5,083 nt of DNA from the NCBI GenBank assembly GCA_039024295.1, contig JBCDIQ010000397.1, forward strand, positions 1 to 5,083, in the 5' to 3' direction. The notes beneath the pieces are model-generated. The model was not told where the DNA came from. It saw only the letters and a program-made list of their open reading frames with translations, and did no database searches. Position numbers and translations under genes: made by a program. The DNA comes from JBCDIQ01 sp039024295 (GTDB taxonomy: Bacteria > Bacteroidota > Bacteroidia > J057). Of this stretch, positions 1 through 5,083 are shown in pieces (within the stretch, counting starts at the first letter, position 1; each line of letters opens with the position of its first letter).

Positions 1-346
1 CAGTATTCTCTCGAAAATACAGATTGTAAGCATTTTCATTCGATTTAAAAAAATTTTCTAAATTAGAATTAAAAAATTGTTGTCTTTTTTCGATTGACTT
101 ATCTGGAAATTGTTCCTTAAACTCTTCGACCAGCATCCTAGTTTTCATTAGTTCAATCCTCGCAGCACTGATTCTATCACGGACATTCATTTTCAATTGA
201 CCTTGTAATACTTTTTCTGCTTTACTCACTTTTCTTAATGCTCTTTTAGCAACATTAAGTCTTCCAAAAGTTATTGAAGTTCCAATCGTTGCGATAACTA
301 ATGCAATAATTGACATGACGATTGACAGCAATTCGTAATTTGTCAT
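1..346 (-). CDS. Small membrane-anchored protein of unknown function (3' end outside window)
   Basis: The reading frame is open from an ATG at 346 down to the window edge, giving at least 115 residues with no stop. Residues about 7-28 are a hydrophobic stretch rich in I, V, A and T that would make one N-terminal membrane segment. It is followed by a basic patch (RLNVAKRALRKVSKAEK) that would sit in the cytoplasm by the positive-inside rule. The remainder is charged and rich in K, E and R and looks helical, possibly a coiled coil (about residues 35-90). I do not recognise the family. The start lies 10 bases after the stop of a 48-aa ORF on the same strand, which suggests one transcript. There is no Shine-Dalgarno sequence, as usual in Bacteroidota. 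The gene is much more AT-rich than those from 803 onward, so it may belong to an acquired segment. The open frame and membrane segment are seen; function is unknown. Confidence 0.65.
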   Translation of the reverse strand, partial: MTNYELLSIVMSIIALVIATIGTSITFGRLNVAKRALRKVSKAEKVLQGQLKMNVRDRISAARIELMKTRMLVEEFKEQFPDKSIEKRQQFFNSNLENFFKSNENAYNLYFRENT

Positions 347-356
347 GATAGCTCAT

Positions 357-503
357 TTAAATTTCGTCTAAAATATCATCAATGAAAATTATCAATTCTT
401 TATTACTTCCACTTCTAATTTTATACAACTCCTCAATAAATTGGCCTCTTTGACTATCACCTAAAAGGACTATTAGTCCAAGAATTACAATTTTTGAACC
501 CAT
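357..503 (-). CDS. Hypothetical 48-aa small protein
   Basis: An ATG at 503 opens a 48-residue frame ending in TAA at 357-359. In-frame TGA and TAG codons lie just upstream, so this ATG is the earliest possible start. Residues 4-14 (KIVILGLIVLL) are hydrophobic and too short for an ordinary membrane span. The C-terminal part is amphipathic and ends in an acidic tail (FIDDILDEI). It sits 10 bases upstream of the membrane-anchored small gene on the same strand, which supports it being a real first gene of a two-gene unit. The alternatives are that it is the surviving 3' remnant of a longer gene or a chance frame in AT-rich DNA. I recognise no family. Confidence 0.4.
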   Translation of the reverse strand: MGSKIVILGLIVLLGDSQRGQFIEELYKIRSGSNKELIIFIDDILDEI

Positions 504-802
504 TGGTCAATACTAAACGAAGAATTAGTTGAATCATAGCGGGAGGTATTTTATGATTTTTATTTTTTTCTGCTAGCCATTAACACCTTATTAACCGCTA
601 CACAGCTCATGCACCCCATCCCCCACCTCTCCACAAGCTGTAAAACCCATTTTTACTTTTTAAACCATTACGAATGAGTATTAGGATAGTGCAAAAAGCC
701 ATGCTTCTCCAAGGTTGATTACTAGCAAAATATGCAAAAAATCCCCCTAACCGAAAAGTTTTCTTGTTGATTTTACCTCCCCCAAACATTGTTCCCCACC
801 TT
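504..802. other. Intergenic stretch with no supported gene; composition boundary
   Basis: About 300 bases separate the AT-rich small genes from the DUF1207 gene. Part of it (about 541-600) is T-rich on the plus strand. It then changes abruptly to a C-rich tract (about 611-632, CACCCCATCCCCCACCTCTCC region; G-rich on the minus strand) enclosed by a 6-bp inverted repeat ACAGCT (602-607) and AGCTGT (636-641). A direct repeat of ATTAAC occurs at about 579-597. I see no tRNA, no clear terminator for the DUF1207 gene and no convincing TAnnTTTG-type Bacteroidota promoter. The only longer frame, on the minus strand at 607-834, has an odd W/G-rich translation, overlaps the end of the DUF1207 gene and is not believed. 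Confidence 0.5.
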
Positions 803-1660
803 TCACCCCACATCAAAGTACATCCCCATGCCAATCCATCCTACACGACGGTTTTCGAATACGCTGTAGGGCATGTGACCATTGTAGCCTTCGAGCAGTA
901 TCCGGACAGGTGTTTTGCCTTGTTGGCCGAACTGAAGCCCAACGGCAGCTTTGGTGTTGGGGTAGAAATCATTCTGGTGCCAGCTCTTGACATCCATACC
1001 CCCGATCCAGGCAAAGTAGCGGCTGTTGGTCCAGCGCTTTTCGAAGGTAAAGCCGGCTTGTAGCAATAGCCTTTTGCGAATGGTGGAGGGACGAACGCCA
1101 TAACTGAGCGTGGCATAAGGCCGGAATATGCCCCTGCGAATGGCTCCAGTGACCTCTAATTGTTCGTAGTTTACCGGATTGGGGATAAAGCTGGTGATGC
1201 CATTTCGAATGATGAAGTCATCCCCCCAATGGGAAGAAAGGTGGTAAAACCGGGCGCGTAATTCGTACTTTTCCTGCCGTCGGTAATGAAAGACCGCGCT
1301 GGCTTTGTAGTCAACGTTGAGCATCCAGCGAGAGGCGCCTTCCGTGATGCCGTCTACTTGAAATTGCGTAAAAGCTGCCCAATCCGCCCCAAATTCAAAT
1401 TCACATTTCTCTTTTTTCCACCTCAGCCAACCTTTGTAGAAGCCAAACGCAAAGGGGGCATACAAATACTCCTGCCATTCCCCGCCCTGGTTGAAAGCCG
1501 TCAAACTGGCATAGGCCTGGGCTTCCAGGGGATCTAGGTACAGGGGATCAAACAATCGGCCTTTTGGGAGCCATTCCACCCGGCTGCTGTCCTGGCACAT
1601 GCCGCCAACGACCACGGTTAAGAAAAGAAGGGTGCTGATGAGCCTCTTGTTCAAATCCAT
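803..1660 (-). CDS. DUF1207 family outer-membrane beta-barrel protein
   Basis: This 285-residue protein starts with a typical secretion signal: MDLNKR, then a hydrophobic core (about 7-20), with cleavage likely near GMCQ-D (19-24). The Cys does not sit in a good lipobox. The mature part alternates hydrophobic and polar residues and is rich in Y, W, F, R and G, as in outer-membrane barrels. Motifs I associate with DUF1207 (PF06727) are the early LPKGRLFDPLYLDP (31-44), the central RFYHLSSHWGDDF (137-149) and the closing GYNGHMPYSVFENR (258-271), followed by a last strand WIGMGMYFDV. The family has no established biochemical role. The length is near the short end of what I would expect but the protein looks complete. 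The ATG at 1660 directly precedes the signal peptide and there is no better alternative. The upstream neighbour on the same strand is a LolC-like permease, 210 bp away with a hairpin-rich element between them, so co-transcription is uncertain. Family assignment is from memory of motifs. Confidence 0.85.
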   Translation of the reverse strand: MDLNKRLISTLLFLTVVVGGMCQDSSRVEWLPKGRLFDPLYLDPLEAQAYASLTAFNQGGEWQEYLYAPFAFGFYKGWLRWKKEKCEFEFGADWAAFTQFQVDGITEGASRWMLNVDYKASAVFHYRRQEKYELRARFYHLSSHWGDDFIIRNGITSFIPNPVNYEQLEVTGAIRRGIFRPYATLSYGVRPSTIRKRLLLQAGFTFEKRWTNSRYFAWIGGMDVKSWHQNDFYPNTKAAVGLQFGQQGKTPVRILLEGYNGHMPYSVFENRRVGWIGMGMYFDVG

Positions 1661-1870
1661 GGTGTACAGTTCTATGAAGACTGTTTGTTATCGAGATGTG
1701 TTCTTTTGGGCGCAAAAGAACCAAAACGCTTGCGAAATCCTAGGCCCCCCTCAAGCCGCCCCGGTTCCCAACGGATTTCGCTTGGCCATCGCCCCAGTTG
1801 ATGGGGGCATCTAACTTCTGCAGGAACGTTTTTTACCATAGGATATAGAAATAATCAAGGTGGATTGGTG
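1661..1870. other. 210-bp intergenic gap between permease and DUF1207 gene
   Basis: This gap forms the 5' leader of the DUF1207 gene if it is transcribed from the permease. It contains three nested or tandem inverted repeats, annotated separately. No ORF on either strand is convincing. I found no recognisable promoter with the Bacteroidota TTTG/TAnnTTTG pattern and no T-run after any of the hairpins, so a classical rho-independent terminator is not apparent. Confidence 0.5.
1700..1808. repeat. Candidate REP-like palindromic element
   Basis: Three inverted repeats lie side by side. First, GTTCTTTTG (1700-1708) and CAAAAGAAC (1713-1721) form a perfect 9-bp stem with a 4-base loop. Second, GCGAAATCC (1732-1740) and GGATTTCGC (1773-1781) form a perfect 9-bp stem around a 32-base, C-rich spacer. 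Third, GCCCC (1791-1795) and GGGGC (1804-1808) form a short stem. The layout of an AT-type hairpin next to a CAAAAxGC segment and a GC-rich second hairpin resembles interspersed palindromic repeats I recall from Bacteroidota intergenic regions. That resemblance is from memory and only one copy is in the window, so repetition is not shown. The alternative is a structured mRNA leader of the downstream DUF1207 gene. Confidence 0.45.
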
Positions 1871-3082
1871 TTATTCAAATCGAATAGCAGTTATGGGAGT
1901 GATCCGTCCAATGACAATGGTGGGAATGAGCATAAACAGGGTGCAGATGCCAATTACCGCTACATTGACCCACAAAAATTTGCCCCACACCCAGGCGACC
2001 GGGACGACATCTACAAAATAGTTGGCCTGGTCCAGGCGCACGATGCCAAACTGGTCCTGCATCCATATCAATCCCAAGCCCAATATATTTCCCAAGGCAA
2101 CCCCTGCCAGGATCAGGAAAAACGCATTGAACACAAATAGGCTTTGTAGCCGGCTGTTCCTCAGGCCGAGGGCTTTCAATACCCCAATGGTTGGTGTCCG
2201 GTCGATGATGAGAATCAATACCACCGAGGACATATTGATGATGGCCACGGTGATCATCAATATCATGATGAAGGTGACATTTTGGTGCTGGAGGCCCAAC
2301 CAGTCAAATATCTCTGGATACAAATCTGTGATGGGCAGCACTTCATATTCCACCGAAAAAGCATCTATCTCATTAGCTGTTTCCTCAAGCGTTTCCAACG
2401 AATGCAGGTTCACCTCATACGCTGACACCTGATTGTTTCGCCAGCGGCGGATCTTTTGCACCAACCGCATGTCGCACATCACGATGTTGAGGTCGAACTC
2501 CTCCATGCCCGTCTCATAAATGCCGATGACTTTCACAGGCCGCCTCCTGGGCGGATCTTTCAGGAAAAATATTTTTGATTTATCACCCACCTTCAACCCG
2601 AGGGTTTGGGCCTGCTTTCGGGAAATGAGGATTTCAAGGGAAACCTTGTCTTCGTCAAGGTTGGGAAGTTCGCCTTCCTGGAGGGCGTTAGCAAAAAATG
2701 ACCAGTCGTAGCGTTTGTCTACCCCTTTCAATACCACCCCGGTTTGAGAGACAGGGCCCACCATGACGCCTACTTCCGTTACGTAAGGGGCAATGGCGGC
2801 AACAGCGGGAATCGTGTCGACTTGCTCCACAAAAGCGGTGTCATACGTGAGGGGAATTTCCTCTTCTGCCAGGCTAAAGTAGCTTCCAATTTGAATATGC
2901 GAGCCGAAGCCAATAACTTTATTCTGTATTTCCGTTTCGAACCCTTGAACAAATGCCTGTGAAAGTTCAATCACCGCTACAGCCAGCGCGATACTTAGCA
3001 CAGCTAGCCTCACCATCAGTACAGAAACTGATCGTTGCTGTTTAAAGGTAATTCGACGGGCAAAAAAGTAGGAAAAATTCAA
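1871..3082 (-). CDS. FtsX/LolC-E type ABC transporter permease
   Basis: This is the membrane subunit of a type VII ABC exporter of the LolC/LolE/MacB class; relatives extract lipoproteins from the inner membrane for transport outward. From the TTG at 3082 the protein has 403 residues. It has an N-terminal NFSYFFARRI motif, one membrane segment (about 23-45), a periplasmic MacB-like core domain (about 46-265, including GFGSHIQI at 58-65), then three membrane segments (about 269-293, 315-341, 369-393). The stretch IDRTPTIGVLKALG (293-306) is the cytoplasmic coupling segment expected of this class, and the C-terminus PITAIRFE is typical. Length and topology are complete. There is no ATG near the family N-terminus: TTG at 3082 gives the usual length, while an in-frame TTG at 3109 would add nine residues and overlap the divergent gene. 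No cognate ATPase gene is adjacent. The LolC-type role in lipoprotein release is inferred by family; another substrate is possible. Confidence 0.92.
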   Translation of the reverse strand: MNFSYFFARRITFKQQRSVSVLMVRLAVLSIALAVAVIELSQAFVQGFETEIQNKVIGFGSHIQIGSYFSLAEEEIPLTYDTAFVEQVDTIPAVAAIAPYVTEVGVMVGPVSQTGVVLKGVDKRYDWSFFANALQEGELPNLDEDKVSLEILISRKQAQTLGLKVGDKSKIFFLKDPPRRRPVKVIGIYETGMEEFDLNIVMCDMRLVQKIRRWRNNQVSAYEVNLHSLETLEETANEIDAFSVEYEVLPITDLYPEIFDWLGLQHQNVTFIMILMITVAIINMSSVVLILIIDRTPTIGVLKALGLRNSRLQSLFVFNAFFLILAGVALGNILGLGLIWMQDQFGIVRLDQANYFVDVVPVAWVWGKFLWVNVAVIGICTLFMLIPTIVIGRITPITAIRFE

Positions 3083-3089
3083 TTGAATT
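3076..3089. promoter_or_regulatory. Perfect 14-bp palindrome between divergent starts, possible operator
   Basis: AATTCAATTGAATT reads the same on both strands and consists of three AATT blocks spaced 5 bp apart. It lies between the NamZ start at 3098 and covers the permease TTG at 3082. Its place in the only gap between two divergent genes is what a shared operator would look like. By simple chance a 14-bp perfect palindrome is expected about once in 16,000 positions, and more often in AT-rich DNA, so it may be accidental. Confidence 0.3.
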
Positions 3090-3097
3090 CGGTCATT

Positions 3098-4486
3098 ATG
3101 GGCGGCCAATATACCAAAATAATCCTGATCCTGTGGTGCTGTATCTACTGGATTGGATGTACCCCTTCTGCCAAAGAAGCCACCAATGAAACTGCGGCAG
3201 ATAGCACCTCACAAGTGGAACCGCAGGCCACAAGCGAAGCGGTATCTCCGGCAATTCCAGAGAGAAACGCATTGCCGCCTTTGCCCAAGGTTCCTGGCCA
3301 AAAGGTGCACACAGGCGCCGAGCGATTGGTTTCTCAGGCAAGTGAACTCCTGGCGGGTAAGCGAATCGGCATCGTGGCCAACCACACCAGTCGATTACCT
3401 CAGGGTGCTCATTTGGTGGATACTTTACTGGGGCTGGGCATTGAAATAGTCGCCGTTTTTTCCCCTGAACATGGCTTTCGGGGAGATGCCGATGCGGGTG
3501 CCAAGGTGGCGAGTGGTAAGGATGAACGCACCGGGCTTCCCATCATTTCACTATATGGAAAGAACCGTAAGCCTCAGCAAGCACAGCTGGAAGGAATTGA
3601 TGTGATGTTGTTTGACTTGCAGGACGTTGGGAGTCGACATTACACCTATATCTCTACCCTTACGTATGTCATGGAAGCGTGTGGAGAGGCGAGCATTCCT
3701 GTGATGGTCCTGGACCGCCCCAATCCAAATGGCTGGTACGTAGACGGGCCGATGATGGAGGCTGCCTTCACTTCCTTTATCGGCATGCATACGGTGCCCA
3801 TAGTGCATGGCATGACGGTAGGGGAGTATGCGAGGATGATATTGGGAGAAAAGTGGATAACCGACCCCTTGCCGGAGTTGGAGGTGGTGGAGGCAGAAGG
3901 CTATCGTCACGAAATGAAATGGGAGGAAACAGGACTGGAATGGATTCCCCCCTCTCCCAACCTCGGAACAGCCTATGCGGCTTATTTGTATCCAGGGCTG
4001 TGCTGGTTGGAACCTACCCCGGTTAGTGTGGGAAGAGGAACGCATGATGCCTTTACCCTCGTAGGTGCTCCCTGGCTTCGGTTTGCGACCGAGGCGGCCA
4101 CTGCCAGAACGGTGGAGGGAACCCATCGGGAGCTGTACGGTCTGACGTTGATTCCCAATAACTTTATTCCCGTTTCCCTGCCAGGGAAGTCTACCCACCC
4201 TAAGTTTCAGGATAAGATGTGCAAGGGAATCAAGTTTGAAGGGGTTGTGAGCGGACGGAACCTGTTTTTGGCCGGGATTACGCTGATGCAGCAGGTTTAC
4301 CAGGATGCAGAAGCAGCTGGCAAAGGAAGCGGGTTCTTCTACAAAGGCTTTGAAAAATGGAGCGGTTATGGCGGTTTTCGTCAGCAAATAACAGATGGAA
4401 TCCCCGCCGAGGAAATCTATGACAGTTGGCAAGATGAGGTCACGGCCTACCGATCCATCCGGGCCAAATACCTGATCTACGATTGA
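3098..4486 (+). CDS. namZ: NamZ-family (DUF1343, GH171) exo-beta-N-acetylmuramidase, lipoprotein
   Basis: Characterised family members remove MurNAc from the non-reducing end of peptidoglycan fragments, feeding cell-wall recycling. From the ATG at 3098 the protein has 462 residues. A hydrophobic signal (7-20) ends in WIGC with Cys21 as the likely lipidated residue, so the enzyme would be membrane-anchored outside the cytoplasm. A low-complexity linker rich in T, S, E, A and P (22-66) follows. The catalytic region then shows the family motifs in order: GAERL (73-77), LLAGKRIGIVANHT (84-97), FSPEHGFRG (121-129; Glu124 is the candidate catalytic acid), TGLPIISLYG (145-154), DLQDVGSRHYTYISTL (173-188), VLDRPNPNG (204-212), VHGMTVGEYA (236-245), PPSPNL (284-289), YPG (298-300), GRGT (312-315) and a C-terminal YLIYD. 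The open frame extends upstream to a TTG at 3035, but that adds a charged stretch before the signal, so the ATG is preferred. It is head to head with the permease and 53 bp upstream of a J-domain gene. Confidence 0.94.
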   Translation: MGGQYTKIILILWCCIYWIGCTPSAKEATNETAADSTSQVEPQATSEAVSPAIPERNALPPLPKVPGQKVHTGAERLVSQASELLAGKRIGIVANHTSRLPQGAHLVDTLLGLGIEIVAVFSPEHGFRGDADAGAKVASGKDERTGLPIISLYGKNRKPQQAQLEGIDVMLFDLQDVGSRHYTYISTLTYVMEACGEASIPVMVLDRPNPNGWYVDGPMMEAAFTSFIGMHTVPIVHGMTVGEYARMILGEKWITDPLPELEVVEAEGYRHEMKWEETGLEWIPPSPNLGTAYAAYLYPGLCWLEPTPVSVGRGTHDAFTLVGAPWLRFATEAATARTVEGTHRELYGLTLIPNNFIPVSLPGKSTHPKFQDKMCKGIKFEGVVSGRNLFLAGITLMQQVYQDAEAAGKGSGFFYKGFEKWSGYGGFRQQITDGIPAEEIYDSWQDEVTAYRSIRAKYLIYD

Positions 4487-4539
4487 GCCTTCCTAACCTT
4501 TTATTCCGTCATTTCCGTATATCTGCAAAATTCATCCCC

Positions 4540-5083
4540 ATGCCATCATCCCCATTTACCCAGGAAGAGCAAAAAGACCTGAAGGAGCTATTCGACCTTG
4601 ATCCGGAGCAGATCGAACGGGAGCCTTTTGAAAAAGCGCGAAAAGCCCTTCGGCTAAAGTATCATCCAGATCGATTTGAGAAGTATGACGATGAGGTGGT
4701 TCGGGAAATGGCCAACCAGCGGTTCAAGCGGATCGAAGCCCTTTCAGAAAAAGTAGAAGCAGTTCTTGACGGCAATTGGAAAGGAAGCACCACTTCCTCG
4801 GATGTCTACCAGGATGCTCCTGCCGCGGTTTATGCCTTTGATGATATGAAAATTGAGGTGATTACCCGAGATAAGGACCTCAAATACCGCCTGTTTGGTA
4901 CCCGCTATCGGTGGCTGGAAAAAGGCGACCGATTCAAAATCCCCAAGACCAAGGCGAGCATTATCATTGACAACGAATATGCCGGAAGAAGCATGGGATT
5001 CAATGAAACGATTCGCATGTACCTGACCTTCGGAGAGGAAGATGATCTGGAATTGATCGTCGGCTGGCTGTATGAAAGTATTC
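4540..5083 (+). CDS. J-domain (DnaJ-like) protein with uncharacterised C-terminal region, 3' partial
   Basis: The ATG at 4540 opens a frame that remains open to the window end, giving 181 residues. The N-terminus is a divergent J-domain: a first helix (about 8-18), a second basic helix (28-41) ending in the HPD motif (His42, Pro43, Asp44) within LKYHPDRF, and a third helix (52-76). HPD is the element by which J-proteins stimulate Hsp70 (DnaK) ATPase. The usual opening YYxxLGV is replaced by LKELFDLDPEQ. After a short S/T linker (83-88) comes a region of about 90 residues with alternating beta-like stretches (MKIEVITRD, YRLFGTRYRWLEKGDRFKIP, ASIIIDNEY, YLTFG). It has no zinc finger, G/F region or standard DnaJ client-binding domain that I can see. 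It starts 53 bases after the NamZ stop on the same strand and is probably co-transcribed. The HPD motif is seen; a co-chaperone role is inferred, and the client is unknown. Confidence 0.88.
   Translation, partial: MPSSPFTQEEQKDLKELFDLDPEQIEREPFEKARKALRLKYHPDRFEKYDDEVVREMANQRFKRIEALSEKVEAVLDGNWKGSTTSSDVYQDAPAAVYAFDDMKIEVITRDKDLKYRLFGTRYRWLEKGDRFKIPKTKASIIIDNEYAGRSMGFNETIRMYLTFGEEDDLELIVGWLYESI

Noticed and set aside
532..570. Hairpin AATCATA/TATGATT followed by a T-rich run on the plus strand, terminator-like
   Set aside because: The stem is nearly all A-T with a 13-base loop and would be weak, and there is no plus-strand gene upstream to terminate.
571..641. Possible integron attC-like recombination site near the small genes
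   Set aside because: No GTTRRRY core with a matching RYYYAAC inverse core is present on either strand, and no integrase gene is in the window.
607..834. Minus-strand 75-aa open frame, rich in W and G
   Set aside because: It overlaps the end of the DUF1207 gene in another frame, has atypical composition (repeated G-rich runs translated as W/G) and no recognisable motif; likely a by-product of the C-rich tract.
764..1063. Plus-strand open frame opposite the DUF1207 gene
   Set aside because: It is antisense to a well-supported gene and shows no domain signals.
1599..1814. Plus-strand 71-aa frame across the intergenic gap
   Set aside because: It runs over the DUF1207 signal-peptide region and the hairpin-rich element; the translation has no family features.
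3035..3097. Upstream TTG start extending NamZ by 21 residues
   Set aside because: It would place a charged K/G/N-rich stretch ahead of the lipoprotein signal and overlap the permease coding sequence; the ATG at 3098 gives a normal signal.
3551..4432. Long 293-aa minus-strand open frame
   Set aside because: It lies entirely within the NamZ coding sequence; its translation is rich in H, R and P with no family motif, whereas the plus strand shows every NamZ motif in order.
4518..4525. TATATCTG, one mismatch from the Bacteroidota -7 motif TAnnTTTG, ahead of the J-domain gene
   Set aside because: No TTG-type upstream element at the right distance, and the leader left before the ATG would be only about 8 bases.

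Overview
The window looks like a piece of a Bacteroidota chromosome, perhaps from the Saprospiraceae/Lewinella side; the phylum is fairly well supported and the family is a guess. The grounds are the gene types (a DUF1207 outer-membrane protein, a LolC/E-type permease whose closest look is to Bacteroidota versions, a lipoprotein NamZ/DUF1343 enzyme, a short J-domain protein) and the general lack of Shine-Dalgarno sequences in front of the starts. Four conserved genes fill positions 803-5083. They have mid-range base composition (I count 68 G+C in the 120 bases 3961-4080).

The left edge, up to about 600, is different. It is strongly AT-rich (29 G+C in the first 120 bases) and carries two small genes on the minus strand: a 48-aa ORF and, 10 bases further on, a small membrane-anchored protein that runs off the window. 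Neither is recognised. Positions 504-802 hold no convincing gene. Next, on the minus strand, come a DUF1207 outer-membrane protein (803-1660), a 210-bp gap containing a hairpin-rich, repeat-like element, and an FtsX/LolC-type permease (1871-3082). The permease has no ATPase gene beside it here.

On the plus strand, head to head with the permease, lies a NamZ-family (DUF1343, GH171) exo-N-acetylmuramidase lipoprotein (3098-4486). It is followed after 53 bases by a J-domain protein (4540 onward, cut by the window end). The two divergent starts are only about 15 bp apart, and a perfect 14-bp palindrome occupies that gap, so their promoters must lie inside one another's coding sequence or the expression is organised in some other way.

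The common theme is the cell envelope: lipoprotein export, an outer-membrane beta-barrel and peptidoglycan turnover. That theme is inferred from gene families. I see no CRISPR array, tRNA, rRNA, transposase or recognisable defence system. The least explained parts are the AT-rich small-gene pair at the left edge, the repeat-like element at 1700-1808 and the divergent junction at 3076-3109.
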